A stretch of 64,000 nucleotides of DNA, from NCBI RefSeq assembly GCF_012933505.1, contig NZ_JABBNB010000005.1, forward strand, positions 186,001-250,000. Direction: 5' to 3'. Positions 17,786-25,328 of this stretch are shown here, piece by piece. Each line of letters starts with the position of its first letter. Position 1 is the first letter of the stretch. Both the position numbers and the translations under genes were made by a program. Source of the DNA: Gordonia asplenii (GTDB lineage Bacteria; Actinomycetota; Actinomycetes; Mycobacteriales; Mycobacteriaceae). The notes below the pieces were generated by a model. The model was not told the origin of the DNA. It did not search any database and saw only the letters and a program-made list of their open reading frames with translations.

Positions 17786-19474
17786 ATGACCAATACCGAG
17801 CTTTACCGCAGCAGCCGCGACCAGTTGATCGAGACGATCAGCGACTACGACCGCGCCGTCGCCGAGTTCCGCTGGCCGCAACTCACTGGAACCTTCAACT
17901 GGGCCATCGACTGGTTCGACGCGTTCGCCCGCGGCAACGACGGCATTGCGCTGTGGATCACCGAGCAGGACGGCTCGGAACTCAAAGTCACCTTCGACGC
18001 GATGGCACGTCGCTCCGACCAAGTCGCCACGTGGTTGAGCAGTCTGGGAATCACCAAGGGGGACAGGGTGATTCTCATGTTGGGCAATCAGGTGGAGCTG
18101 TGGGAGGTGATGCTCGCGGTGCTGAAGCTCGGAGCTATCGTGATGCCGACCACCGCGGCGCTCGGGCCCGAGGATCTGCGTGACCGCATCAATCGGGGCG
18201 AAGCTCGTTGTGTCATCACCAATTTCGCCGACGTCCCGAAGTTCGCCGAGATCGACGGTGACTACCTGCGTATCGTCGTCGGGGGCGAGGCGCCGGGATG
18301 GATCGCCTACGCCGACGCGGCCGACGTCGAGTCGTCCGGGCCGTTCGAGTCGACGACGACGATCGACGAGCCGATGCTGATCTACTTCACCTCGGGCACC
18401 ACCAGTAGGCCCAAGTTGGTGGAGCACTCCCAAATCAGTTATGCCGTAGGGCATTTCACGACCGTGGCGTGGATCGGGTTGCGGCCGGGGGACGTGCACC
18501 TCGCGATCAGCTCCCCCGGCTGGGCCAAGCACGCGTGGAGCTGCTTCTTCGCGCCGTGGATCGCGGAGTCGACGATCTTCGTCTACAACTACACGCGATT
18601 CGACGCCGTCGCGCTCATGGAACAGCTGCGTCGGGCGAAGGTCAACACATTCTGCGCCCCACCGACGGTGTGGCGCATGCTGATTCAGGCCGACCTCGGT
18701 GACAAGCCGTCCGGACTCCGGGAATTGCTCGGAGCAGGTGAGCCGCTCAATCCGGATGTCATCCGGCAGGTCGAAGAGGGGTGGGGGCTCACGATTCGCG
18801 ACGGATTCGGTCAGACGGAGACGACTCTGCAGGTCGGCAACACACCGGGACAGCCGGTGAAGGCGGGCTCCATGGGTCGGCCGATGCCGGGCGTGCCGGT
18901 CGTCCTGGTCGACCCACTCACCGGCGAGCTGGGCGACGAGGGGGAGATCTGTCTGGACCTGTCGAAGCATCCGATGAATCTGATGACCGGCTACCTCGGC
19001 GACCCCGTTCGAAACGAAGCCGTGACGGCCGGTGGCTACTACCACACCGGCGATGTGGCACAACGGGATTCGGACGGCTACATCACCTACGTCGGGCGCA
19101 CCGACGATGTGTTCAAGTCGTCGGACTACAAAGTCTCACCGTTCGAACTCGAGAGCGTCCTCATCGAGCACCCCGCCGTCGTCGAAGCCGCGGTGGTGCC
19201 GCAGCCCGACGAGACGCGGTTGGCGGTGCCGAAGGCGTACGTCACCCTGGCAGCCGGGTGGGAGCCGACGGCCGACACCGCCAAGGCGATCCTCGAATAC
19301 TCGCGTGACCACTTGGCGCCCTACCTGAAGGTCCGCCGCGTCGAATTCTTCGAGCTCCCCAAGACGATCTCGGGCAAGATCAGGCGAGTGGAGCTACAGC
19401 GTCGCGAAGCCGATGCAAGCCAAGCGGGACAGTCGATTTCGACCGAGTACCGATACGAGGATTTGGTGGAGTAG
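17786..19474 (+). CDS. Acyl-CoA synthetase, ACSM (medium-chain) type
   Basis: The 562-residue AMP-forming enzyme has the core P-loop IYFTSGTTSRPK at about residues 199-209, DGFGQTETT (motif A5), GYYHTGDVAQRDSDGYI and YVGRTDDVFKSSDYKVSPFELES (A8), and a C-terminal ELPKTISGKIRR with the catalytic Lys. The N-terminal NWAIDWFDAFA and the overall pattern match the acetyl/medium-chain ACSM branch. It would activate a short or medium fatty or aromatic acid. ATG 17786 is chosen because the earlier frame runs through the preceding terminator. No partner genes are adjacent. The first palindromic array follows. Confidence 0.88.
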   Translation: MTNTELYRSSRDQLIETISDYDRAVAEFRWPQLTGTFNWAIDWFDAFARGNDGIALWITEQDGSELKVTFDAMARRSDQVATWLSSLGITKGDRVILMLGNQVELWEVMLAVLKLGAIVMPTTAALGPEDLRDRINRGEARCVITNFADVPKFAEIDGDYLRIVVGGEAPGWIAYADAADVESSGPFESTTTIDEPMLIYFTSGTTSRPKLVEHSQISYAVGHFTTVAWIGLRPGDVHLAISSPGWAKHAWSCFFAPWIAESTIFVYNYTRFDAVALMEQLRRAKVNTFCAPPTVWRMLIQADLGDKPSGLRELLGAGEPLNPDVIRQVEEGWGLTIRDGFGQTETTLQVGNTPGQPVKAGSMGRPMPGVPVVLVDPLTGELGDEGEICLDLSKHPMNLMTGYLGDPVRNEAVTAGGYYHTGDVAQRDSDGYITYVGRTDDVFKSSDYKVSPFELESVLIEHPAVVEAAVVPQPDETRLAVPKAYVTLAAGWEPTADTAKAILEYSRDHLAPYLKVRRVEFFELPKTISGKIRRVELQRREADASQAGQSISTEYRYEDLVE

Positions 19475-19670
19475 TCACTCGTCGCTTTGCGGTGCCTGCC
19501 TCGTTCGCCGAGTGCCGAAGCGAGGAGCCGTGCGGAGCGAGCTTGCGAGTCGAAGTGAACGAGGTTCGGTGTAACGAGGGGTCGTAAGCCGAAATACCAA
19601 CGTGCCCAAAGGTATTTCCGGCGACCAGGCAACCAGGCGACCGCGGACAGCGTGCTGCTGTTGAATGAGC
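19475..19670. repeat. Spacer with the CGAGTGCCGAAGCGAG-type repeat
   Basis: This segment contains CGAGTGCCGAAGCGAG and, to about 19605, a GGTGTAACGAGGGGTCGTAAGC-like tail. Both are related to the block at 1466-1530. No gene is supported. Confidence 0.6.
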
Positions 19671-20378
19671 CAGATTGCAATCTGCCGCCTGGTCGACGCC
19701 GAGGGAGCCGGCCCCTTGCCCAGGCTCAGCGGGCCGATTGGAATCTGTCCCGTGGTCGACGCCGGGGGAGCCGGCCCCTTGCGGCGGGCTCAACAGACAG
19801 ATTGCAATCTGGCGCGTCACCGACGCCGGGGGAGCGGGCCCCTCGCTCAGGCTCAGCGGGCCGATTGGAATCTGCCGCCTGGTCGACGTCGGGGGAGCGG
19901 GCACCTCGCCGCGGCTCAGCGGGCTGATTGGAATCTGCCGCCTGGTCGACGTCGGGGGAGCCGGCCCCTCGCCGCGGCTCAACAGACAGATTGCAGTCTG
20001 GCGCCTCACGGACGTCGGGGGAGCCGGCCCCTCGCCGCGGCTCAGCGAGCCGATTGGAATCTGCCCGTGGCCGACGTCGGGGGAGCCGGCCCCTCGCCGC
20101 GGCTCAACAGACAGATTGCAATCTAGCGCCTCACGGACGTCGAGGGGCCCGGGGCCCCTCGCCCAGGCTCAGCGGGCCGATTGCAATCTGCCGCCTCACG
20201 GACGCCGGGGGAGCCGGCCCCTCGCCCAGGCTCAGCGGGCCGATTGGAATCTGCCCGTGGCCGACGCCGGGGGAGCCGGCCCCTCGCCGCGGCTCAACAG
20301 ACAGATTGCAGTCTGGCGCCTCACGGACGCCAAGGGAGCCGGCCCCTCGCCGCCGCTCAACAGACAGATTGCAATCTG
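19671..20378. repeat. Tandem array 1: 12 palindrome-centred units, 63-bp period
   Basis: A 14-bp palindrome or near-palindrome (CAGATTGCAATCTG or CCGATTGGAATCTG) begins at 19671, 19734, 19798, 19861, 19924, 19987, 20050, 20112, 20177, 20240, 20302 and 20365. Intervals are 62-65 bp, almost always 63. Between palindromes the DNA is conserved: a GTCGACG or TCACGGACG phrase, GGGGGAGCCGGCCCCTCGC, and a GGCTCAAC or GGCTCAGC lead-in. Two unit types (TTGCAATC and TTGGAATC centres) are mixed. Because 63 is divisible by three, long open frames cross the array, but they are repetitive and not believable genes. It sits between convergent genes. Confidence 0.95.
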
Positions 20379-20398
20379 CCCACTGCATCGACGCCGGC

Positions 20399-20986
20399 CT
20401 AAGCCCGCGTAAACGGCGCTCGCCCAGACCAGTTCGCCAACTGTTCGGTCAAGCCAGCGTCGTCGCGCGGCGTCACTACCTCGCCGAACGGAACCTCGTC
20501 GCTGGACCGGATGTGCGCGGGCAGGAAGTTCTTCACCGCGGCCAGTACCGGGGTGACCAGGGCGGGGTCGGCTTCCGCGGGTTGCCCCGTCGCGACGGCC
20601 AGGTCCCAGCCGTGCACCAGTGTCTCGTTGATGTATCCCCACAATGCGCCGGCGCCGGGAACCTCGCCCCACGGCACTGTCACCATCGCGGACAGTCGCG
20701 AGTCGTCTGCCCAGGCGGCGGCAGCGCGCTCGACTGCCGCCGCATAGGCATCGGCGTCGTGGCCCTCGGCCAGCACCGGCATCGACGAGAAGTCGCCGCC
20801 CTCGCCGACGACGGCGGCTCGCCCAACCGTCGCGACCAGGTGGGAGCCCAACGTAGCGACGTCGAATTCGGTACACGGAGTCGGATCGCCGAGCTGCCCG
20901 GCGTCGACGTTGTGCAACAGTTCGGTCACCCAGGCGGTTGCGGCGAAGTAGATGGGTCGAGGATCGAGTTGGGTCGGTGCGGTCAT
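20399..20986 (-). CDS. TIGR03086-like DinB/maleylpyruvate-isomerase-fold protein
   Basis: The 195-residue product has the mycothiol-dependent maleylpyruvate isomerase N-terminal (DinB-like) fold. PTPCTEFDVATLGSHLVAT supplies the first metal His, and ETLVHGWDLAVATGQ supplies the second His and an Asp. Such proteins bind a divalent metal and may use mycothiol for isomerisation or detoxification. The ATG at 20986 has a very strong AGGAGG-type site. It is transcribed toward array 1. Confidence 0.85.
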   Translation of the reverse strand: MTAPTQLDPRPIYFAATAWVTELLHNVDAGQLGDPTPCTEFDVATLGSHLVATVGRAAVVGEGGDFSSMPVLAEGHDADAYAAAVERAAAAWADDSRLSAMVTVPWGEVPGAGALWGYINETLVHGWDLAVATGQPAEADPALVTPVLAAVKNFLPAHIRSSDEVPFGEVVTPRDDAGLTEQLANWSGRAPFTRA

Positions 20987-21042
20987 GATGTCCTCCTGTT
21001 GATCGGCTGTTTCGGTGGTGAACCAAGTAGATCGGCAATACC

Positions 21043-21057
21043 TGACAAGTTCTGTCA
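21043..21057. promoter_or_regulatory. Inverted repeat TGACA-N5-TGTCA in divergent spacer
   Basis: TGACA (21043-21047) and TGTCA (21053-21057) flank AGTTC in the spacer between the DinB-like gene and the EVE-WYL pair. It could be an operator for the WYL regulator. The arms are short, so confidence is low. Confidence 0.35.
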
Positions 21058-21133
21058 TGATTGTTTGAGAAGTTTGTTTCGGCGGTTCCGCCCGGAGTCA
21101 TGGAGCAGGAGAGCCTCGAAGCAGGAGATGAAG

Positions 21134-21568
21134 ATGACTAATTCAACGCACCAGAATTACTGGCTCGGCGTCGTAAGCGCGAGTCACGTCCGACGCGGCA
21201 TCGACCTCGGCATCGCCCAAGTCAACCACGGCAAACGCGCGGGGCTGGCCCGGATGGCACGAGGCGACGGCCTTGTCTACTACTCACCGCGCACCGACTA
21301 CCCCGACGGTGATCCGCTGCGAGCGTTCACCGCAGTCGGCATCGTCGCCGACGACGACATCTGGCAGGCCGACGAGGGGTCGTTCAAGCCGTATCGGCGT
21401 CGAGTGAATTACCTTGACGCAGAGGCGGTTCCACTGGCGGAGCTGCACACCCGACTGGTGCTGACTACCGCGCCCAACTGGGGATATCAACTGCGTAGGG
21501 GACTGATTTCGTTGAGCGAAAACGACTTTCGCTTGATCCAGACGACGATGACCGCGGCCCTGACCTGA
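21134..21568 (+). CDS. EVE-domain protein
   Basis: The 144-residue product has the EVE (PUA-like) pattern: NYWLGVVSASHVRRGIDLGIAQVNHG, MARGDGLVYYSP, FTAVGIVADDDIW and a PYRRRVNYLDAEAVP strand region. EVE domains bind modified bases in DNA or RNA, and small stand-alone forms are of uncertain role. ATG 21134 is preferred to 21128 because GGAG lies six bases upstream. One base separates its stop from the WYL gene. This is a two-gene operon. Confidence 0.85.
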   Translation: MTNSTHQNYWLGVVSASHVRRGIDLGIAQVNHGKRAGLARMARGDGLVYYSPRTDYPDGDPLRAFTAVGIVADDDIWQADEGSFKPYRRRVNYLDAEAVPLAELHTRLVLTTAPNWGYQLRRGLISLSENDFRLIQTTMTAALT

Positions 21569-21569
21569 C

Positions 21570-22517
21570 ATGCGCACCGACCGCCTGCTGTCCCTCGTCG
21601 CGCTACTGCGACTGCGCGGCCGGATGACGGCGGCCGAGATCGCCGGCGAACTGGAGGTCTCGGAACGAACGGTGTTGCGCGACATCGACTCGCTATCGAT
21701 CTCCGGTATCCCCGTGTATGCCGAACGTGGCCGAAACGGCGGATTCTCGCTGCTTCCCGGGTTTCGCGCCGACCTCTCGACGCTCTCGGTCGACGAGGCG
21801 ACGGCGCTGCTCGCCGGCGCCGGTCGCCTCGCCCCCGCCGACTTCGCCAGCGCGATGCGCAAGATCGCGGTCGCCCTTCCGGAACGGCAACGCGCACAAG
21901 CGACTCACGCCGCGCAGCGCATCCTGGTGCGCCCAGAAGGTTACCTCGGCGAGTCGACGCCGATGACGGTACTTGCTCCGCTACAGCAGGCCGTGCTCGA
22001 AGGACGTAGAGTCCGACTGACCTATCGCAGGTTCGACGGTGAACCCAAGCCGCGCACCCTGGATCCGATCGGCCTCATCGCCGCCGACAGCGCTTGGTAT
22101 CTTGTCGCGAATTCACAAGGTGCCCAACGAATGTTCCGAGTATCGCGCTGCCGCGACGTCGAGGTCCTCGACGACCCCGCAGACCGACCCGACGACGTCG
22201 ACCTCGAATCGATCTGGGAGGAGAGCCGACGATCATTCCGCGAGCGGTTCGAGTTCATCGAGGTAGTCGTCGACGTCGACGCCGAGACTCTCCCCGCGCT
22301 CAGTCACGCCGCGAAAGTCCTGGAGTCGGAACCACGGGGCAACGGGGACACCCGACTGACCGTCAAGTTCTCCGATCGACGTCACGCCGCGAATGTGTTG
22401 TGGCGCTTCGCTGATGGTGTTCGCGTGATCGAACCCGACGACGTCGCGCAGGAGATCGTCGAGCGGGTCCGCAGGATGGTCCGCCGCCTGGAATTGCGGC
22501 CCGACGGCACACCCTAG
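21570..22517 (+). CDS. WYL-domain transcriptional regulator (YafY/PafC type)
   Basis: The 315-residue protein has an N-terminal HTH-11 domain (RLLSLVALLRLRGRMTAAEI, VSERTVLRDIDSLS) and then a WYL domain with LTYRRFDGEPKPRTLDPIGL, SAWYLVANSQGAQRMFRVSR and a C-terminal extension ending in a helix. WYL domains sense nucleic-acid or nucleotide ligands and regulate DNA-damage, defence or metabolic genes. The pairing with an EVE protein hints at sensing of modified nucleic acid. The stop codon sits inside a 14-bp palindrome, ACACCCTAGGGTGT (22509-22522). Confidence 0.9.
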   Translation: MRTDRLLSLVALLRLRGRMTAAEIAGELEVSERTVLRDIDSLSISGIPVYAERGRNGGFSLLPGFRADLSTLSVDEATALLAGAGRLAPADFASAMRKIAVALPERQRAQATHAAQRILVRPEGYLGESTPMTVLAPLQQAVLEGRRVRLTYRRFDGEPKPRTLDPIGLIAADSAWYLVANSQGAQRMFRVSRCRDVEVLDDPADRPDDVDLESIWEESRRSFRERFEFIEVVVDVDAETLPALSHAAKVLESEPRGNGDTRLTVKFSDRRHAANVLWRFADGVRVIEPDDVAQEIVERVRRMVRRLELRPDGTP

Positions 22518-22960
22518 GGTGTCGCACTAAAGAGCTATATGACCGTTGCGTTCCTCTGCCGGTTGAGCCTGGTGCACCGATGGTGGCCCTCTCCGCTGGT
22601 TGAGCCGTGAGGAGCGTTAGCGACGAGCGTGTCGAAACCACAGTGAGACAATGGATTTCGGTGAGTCGAGGCAGGTGGGGATGGTGACTTCAGCGTATGC
22701 GTCGAATGCACCTGCTGGGTGTATTCGACTGGAGAAGGTCACGCGATCAGAACGCGAGGTGAACGGTCGCGCGAAACCTGTTGTGTCACCGTGGTTTCGA
22801 CACGGACTCGGCTAGCGTCTCGGACCGGCGACGTCCTGGCCCATCAAGTCGGCCGCCTCAACCTGGATCCACCGACGACGGGCCCTACCCGCTGGTTGAG
22901 CCGCGAGGAGCGCAAGCGCGCCGTACTGAGCGAGGCGCTAGCCGAGTCGAAGCGACGAGC
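22518..22960. repeat. Gene-free region with GGTTGAGCC repeats
   Basis: No gene is supported. Full units of the GGTTGAGCC...GTGTCGAAACC family run from about 22558 to 22639 and from 22890 to the start of the composite element at 22961. Isolated GTTTCGACACGGACTCGGCTAGC phrases occur near 22794. The segment from 22660 to 22780 shows nothing recognisable. Confidence 0.7.
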
Positions 22961-23134
22961 GTGTCGAAACCTCTGTACCACAATGCATTTGATGGCAGCG
23001 CACTTGTCGACCTGTGATGCTATCGAACAACGAGGCGTGTGCACCCGTAGGGTGCACACGCCTCACTTGCCGGGTGTCATCGCCGATGTTGGCGCGCATC
23101 ATCGAAAGTCGTTGTGGCTGAGAGGTTTCGACAC
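22961..23134. mobile_element. MITE-like composite element, copy 1 (174 bp)
   Basis: The element starts GTGTCGAAACCTCTGTACCACA and ends with the inverted form TTGTGGCTGAGAGGTTTCGACAC. The core carries ACAATGCATTTGATG, and then a 15-bp hairpin with arms 23032-23046 and 23050-23064 and loop GTA. Outer flanks are further inverted GGTTGAGCC/GGCTCAACC repeats. Near-identical copies are at 33942-34116 and, inverted, at 61188-61361. No transposase is encoded. Confidence 0.85.
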
Positions 23135-23331
23135 GGACTCGGCTAGCGCTACTTCGACTCGGCTAGCGCCTCGCTCAGCACGGCGCTCGTCCGGCTCAAC
23201 CAGCAGAGGGACGCTTCGGCCGGTGGTTCCAGGCTCAACCAGCGAAATGGGCCCACCATCGGCGGATCCAGGTTGAGCGGAGCGAGTCAAAACCCCGCCG
23301 GCCGGGAAATGACGAAACCCGCAGCGTCACC
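23135..23331. repeat. Inverted flank of element copy 1
   Basis: GGACTCGGCTAGCGC is followed by GGCTCAACCAGC phrases at about 23193 and 23232 and a CACCATCGGCGGATCCAGGT segment. The same segment is present in the other orientation before copy 3 (about 61021-61187). No gene is supported. Confidence 0.7.
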
Positions 23332-23424
23332 GTGGTTTCGACTCAGCTTCGACTCGCTCAACCAGCAGGATGCGGCGAAGCAGGGGTACGGCAAGATATC
23401 AATACCATTAGCCGCGACAATCCA

Positions 23425-23772
23425 CTAGAAGATCGAATAGGCTTTGCGCAGCGTCTCGGTGATGTCCCATCGCCCGCTCCAGCCGACAGGCAGGGTGAGG
23501 AAGTCGCCCGCACTGACGTCGACGGTCGTGCCGGACGCGTCGTCGGTGATGGTGGCGCGACCGGAGATGATGTAGCAGGTTTCGGTGTCGGGGCGGTCGA
23601 CGACGGGCCAGCCACCGGGACGGCATTCCCAGATGCCGACCTGAGCGGGTGCGGCCGCGTCGACGGTCAGTGTCGCCAACCGGGGATCGCCGCTGTCGGC
23701 GCCGGGGCGCTGTCCAGCCGGAGTGAGCGGCCCGGTGACCGTGGACTGTGCGAGGTGTACGAGCGAGATCAT
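23425..23772 (-). CDS. Cupin-domain protein (EutQ/DUF861 type)
   Basis: The 115-residue single cupin contains WECRPGGWPVVDRPDTETCYIISGRATITDD and VDVSAGDFLTLPVGWSGRWDI, the two cupin motifs. The metal His positions are replaced by other residues, as in DUF861 proteins beside amine or ethanolamine oxidation genes. The start at 23772 has AAGGGAG upstream. It lies 26 bp downstream of the FAD oxidoreductase and probably acts with it, perhaps binding the product or a nitrogen metabolite. The exact ligand is unknown. Confidence 0.85.
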   Translation of the reverse strand: MISLVHLAQSTVTGPLTPAGQRPGADSGDPRLATLTVDAAAPAQVGIWECRPGGWPVVDRPDTETCYIISGRATITDDASGTTVDVSAGDFLTLPVGWSGRWDITETLRKAYSIF

Positions 23773-23798
23773 GGCAAACTCCCTTGGAAGGTAACGAA

Positions 23799-25190
23799 TC
23801 AGTGTGCGCCGGTGAGTCTTTCGAGCAGAGCGGAGATCTTTGAGGGTTTGCGGGTAATCGCTTCCTCGGCGTCGGCGGCCGACGCCGCCTGCAATCCGGC
23901 GTTGACGCCGAGCCACCGGAACGGCTCCACTTCCCACTTCTTTGAATTGTGGTTGACGACGGGCAGGCTGTTGAGTGCATCGGGCTTGTCCAGCAACAGG
24001 TTTCGAAGGATGCGCCCGGCCAGGTTGCTGGTCGCGACGCCGTCCCCGACGTACGGCCCCGCCCACGCGAGCTTGTTGCGGCGGTCATAGCCGACCGAGG
24101 GGAACCAGTCGCGCGGCACGCCGAGCGGTCCGCCCCAGCGATGCGTGATTGGAACGTCGGCGAACGCGGGAAAGAACTCGTGCATCGTCGCGACGATCTT
24201 CGCGTGGATTCGGTCATCGACGTCGAATCGTGCGTCGACCTTCGAGTTGAAGTGGTAAGGCGCGCCGCGGCCACCGAAGACGAGTCGCCCATCGGCCGTG
24301 GGGTGCGCGTAGATCCGCAGGTTGCGCATATCGTTGAAGGCGATACGACTGTTGAGCCCCAAGGACTCTCGTACGTCGTCGGGCAGCGGGGCGGTGGCCA
24401 CCACCAGCGAGTAGAGCGGTGCGACGTTGCGGCGGTAGGCCGCGAACTCCGGTGTGAACGCTTCGGTGGCACGCACCACGGTGGACGCCGTGACCCGGCC
24501 GTACACGGTCTGCACCACCCCGGCGGCGATGCTCGACGCCGGGGTGTTCTCGTAGATCGTCGCGCCGAGCGCCTCGACGCGATCGGCGAGGCCGCGAACG
24601 AGCCGGTCCGGCTGCAGGAGTGCGCAGTGCTCGGTGAAGATGCCGCCGCGGACGCCGGTCGCCGCGATCTTCTCCGACGCCTCGGACGCCGACAGGAACG
24701 ACCACTGACGGTGAGTGCCGAACGCCGCCGACGCGGCGACCGTAGCGTGAGCCCGGGCGAGTTGAGCCTCGTTGCGTGCCAACGAGATAAATCCTTCGCG
24801 GGCGTAGGAGCAGTCGATGCCCTCGGTTGTCACGACCTCGCCGATCTCGGCGACGGTGTCGTTCATCGCCGACTGCAGATCGAGTGCGGCGTCGTGACTG
24901 TACCGCTTGGCCACGTGTGCCAGCGAGACAGGAAAGATCGACGACGCCCATCCGCCGTTGCGCCCGGAGGCCCCGAAGCCCGCGAACTCGCGTTCGATGA
25001 TGGCCACGCGCAGGCTCGGCTCCGCTTTCAACAAGTAGTAGGCGGTCCACAGCCCGGTGAAGCCGGCACCGACGATGGCGACATCGACGTCGATGTCGCC
25101 ATCGAGCATGGGCCGAGTCGCGGTGCTACTCTGCGACGCCCACAGCGGTACGCCCGGTGTCGGCCGACCGGTCGGCTTGAGAACTGTCAT
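23799..25190 (-). CDS. FAD-dependent amine oxidoreductase (PuuB-like)
   Basis: The 463-residue DAO-family enzyme has the Rossmann signature DVAIVGAGFTGLWTAYYL, an IIERE end to the second strand, ASGRNGGWASSIFP (a flavin-contact motif typical of gamma-glutamylputrescine oxidase and glycine-oxidase relatives) and a late RWGGPLGVPRDWFPSVG segment. It likely oxidises an amine or amino-acid-like substrate to an aldehyde with release of ammonia. It forms an operon with the cupin and is divergent from a PucR regulator. The substrate is not assignable. Confidence 0.88.
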   Translation of the reverse strand: MTVLKPTGRPTPGVPLWASQSSTATRPMLDGDIDVDVAIVGAGFTGLWTAYYLLKAEPSLRVAIIEREFAGFGASGRNGGWASSIFPVSLAHVAKRYSHDAALDLQSAMNDTVAEIGEVVTTEGIDCSYAREGFISLARNEAQLARAHATVAASAAFGTHRQWSFLSASEASEKIAATGVRGGIFTEHCALLQPDRLVRGLADRVEALGATIYENTPASSIAAGVVQTVYGRVTASTVVRATEAFTPEFAAYRRNVAPLYSLVVATAPLPDDVRESLGLNSRIAFNDMRNLRIYAHPTADGRLVFGGRGAPYHFNSKVDARFDVDDRIHAKIVATMHEFFPAFADVPITHRWGGPLGVPRDWFPSVGYDRRNKLAWAGPYVGDGVATSNLAGRILRNLLLDKPDALNSLPVVNHNSKKWEVEPFRWLGVNAGLQAASAADAEEAITRKPSKISALLERLTGAH

Positions 25191-25297
25191 TTCCCACTCC
25201 TCAGATGTCGTCGACGTCGAGCGTGACGTCGTCGACCATCAGTGTGTGGTGCGCAGCCGAGCTTGGACATTCGTAGACTCGCTAGACCTGACGAAGG

Positions 25298-25319
25298 CCT
25301 TCATACTTTCGTATGAAGG
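25298..25319. promoter_or_regulatory. PucR operator candidate overlapping its ribosome binding site
   Basis: CCTTCATAC (25298-25306) and GTATGAAGG (25311-25319) form a perfect 9-bp inverted repeat with spacer TTTC. The right arm overlaps the GAAGGAGG ribosome binding site of the pucR-type gene, ten bases before its ATG. The position suggests autoregulation and control of the divergent oxidase operon. Confidence 0.7.
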
Positions 25320-25328
25320 AGGTACGTC

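Noticed and set aside
19671..20378. CRISPR array
   Set aside because: Spacers between the palindromes are conserved copies, not unique sequences, and no cas genes are present. The conserved palindrome is only 14 bp.
19675..20412. Long open frames of about 150-245 codons across array 1 in several frames
   Set aside because: The frames stay open only because 63 bp is divisible by three. The proteins are pure repeats (for example GEPAPRRGSTDRLQS), have no good ribosome site, and several overlap in different frames.
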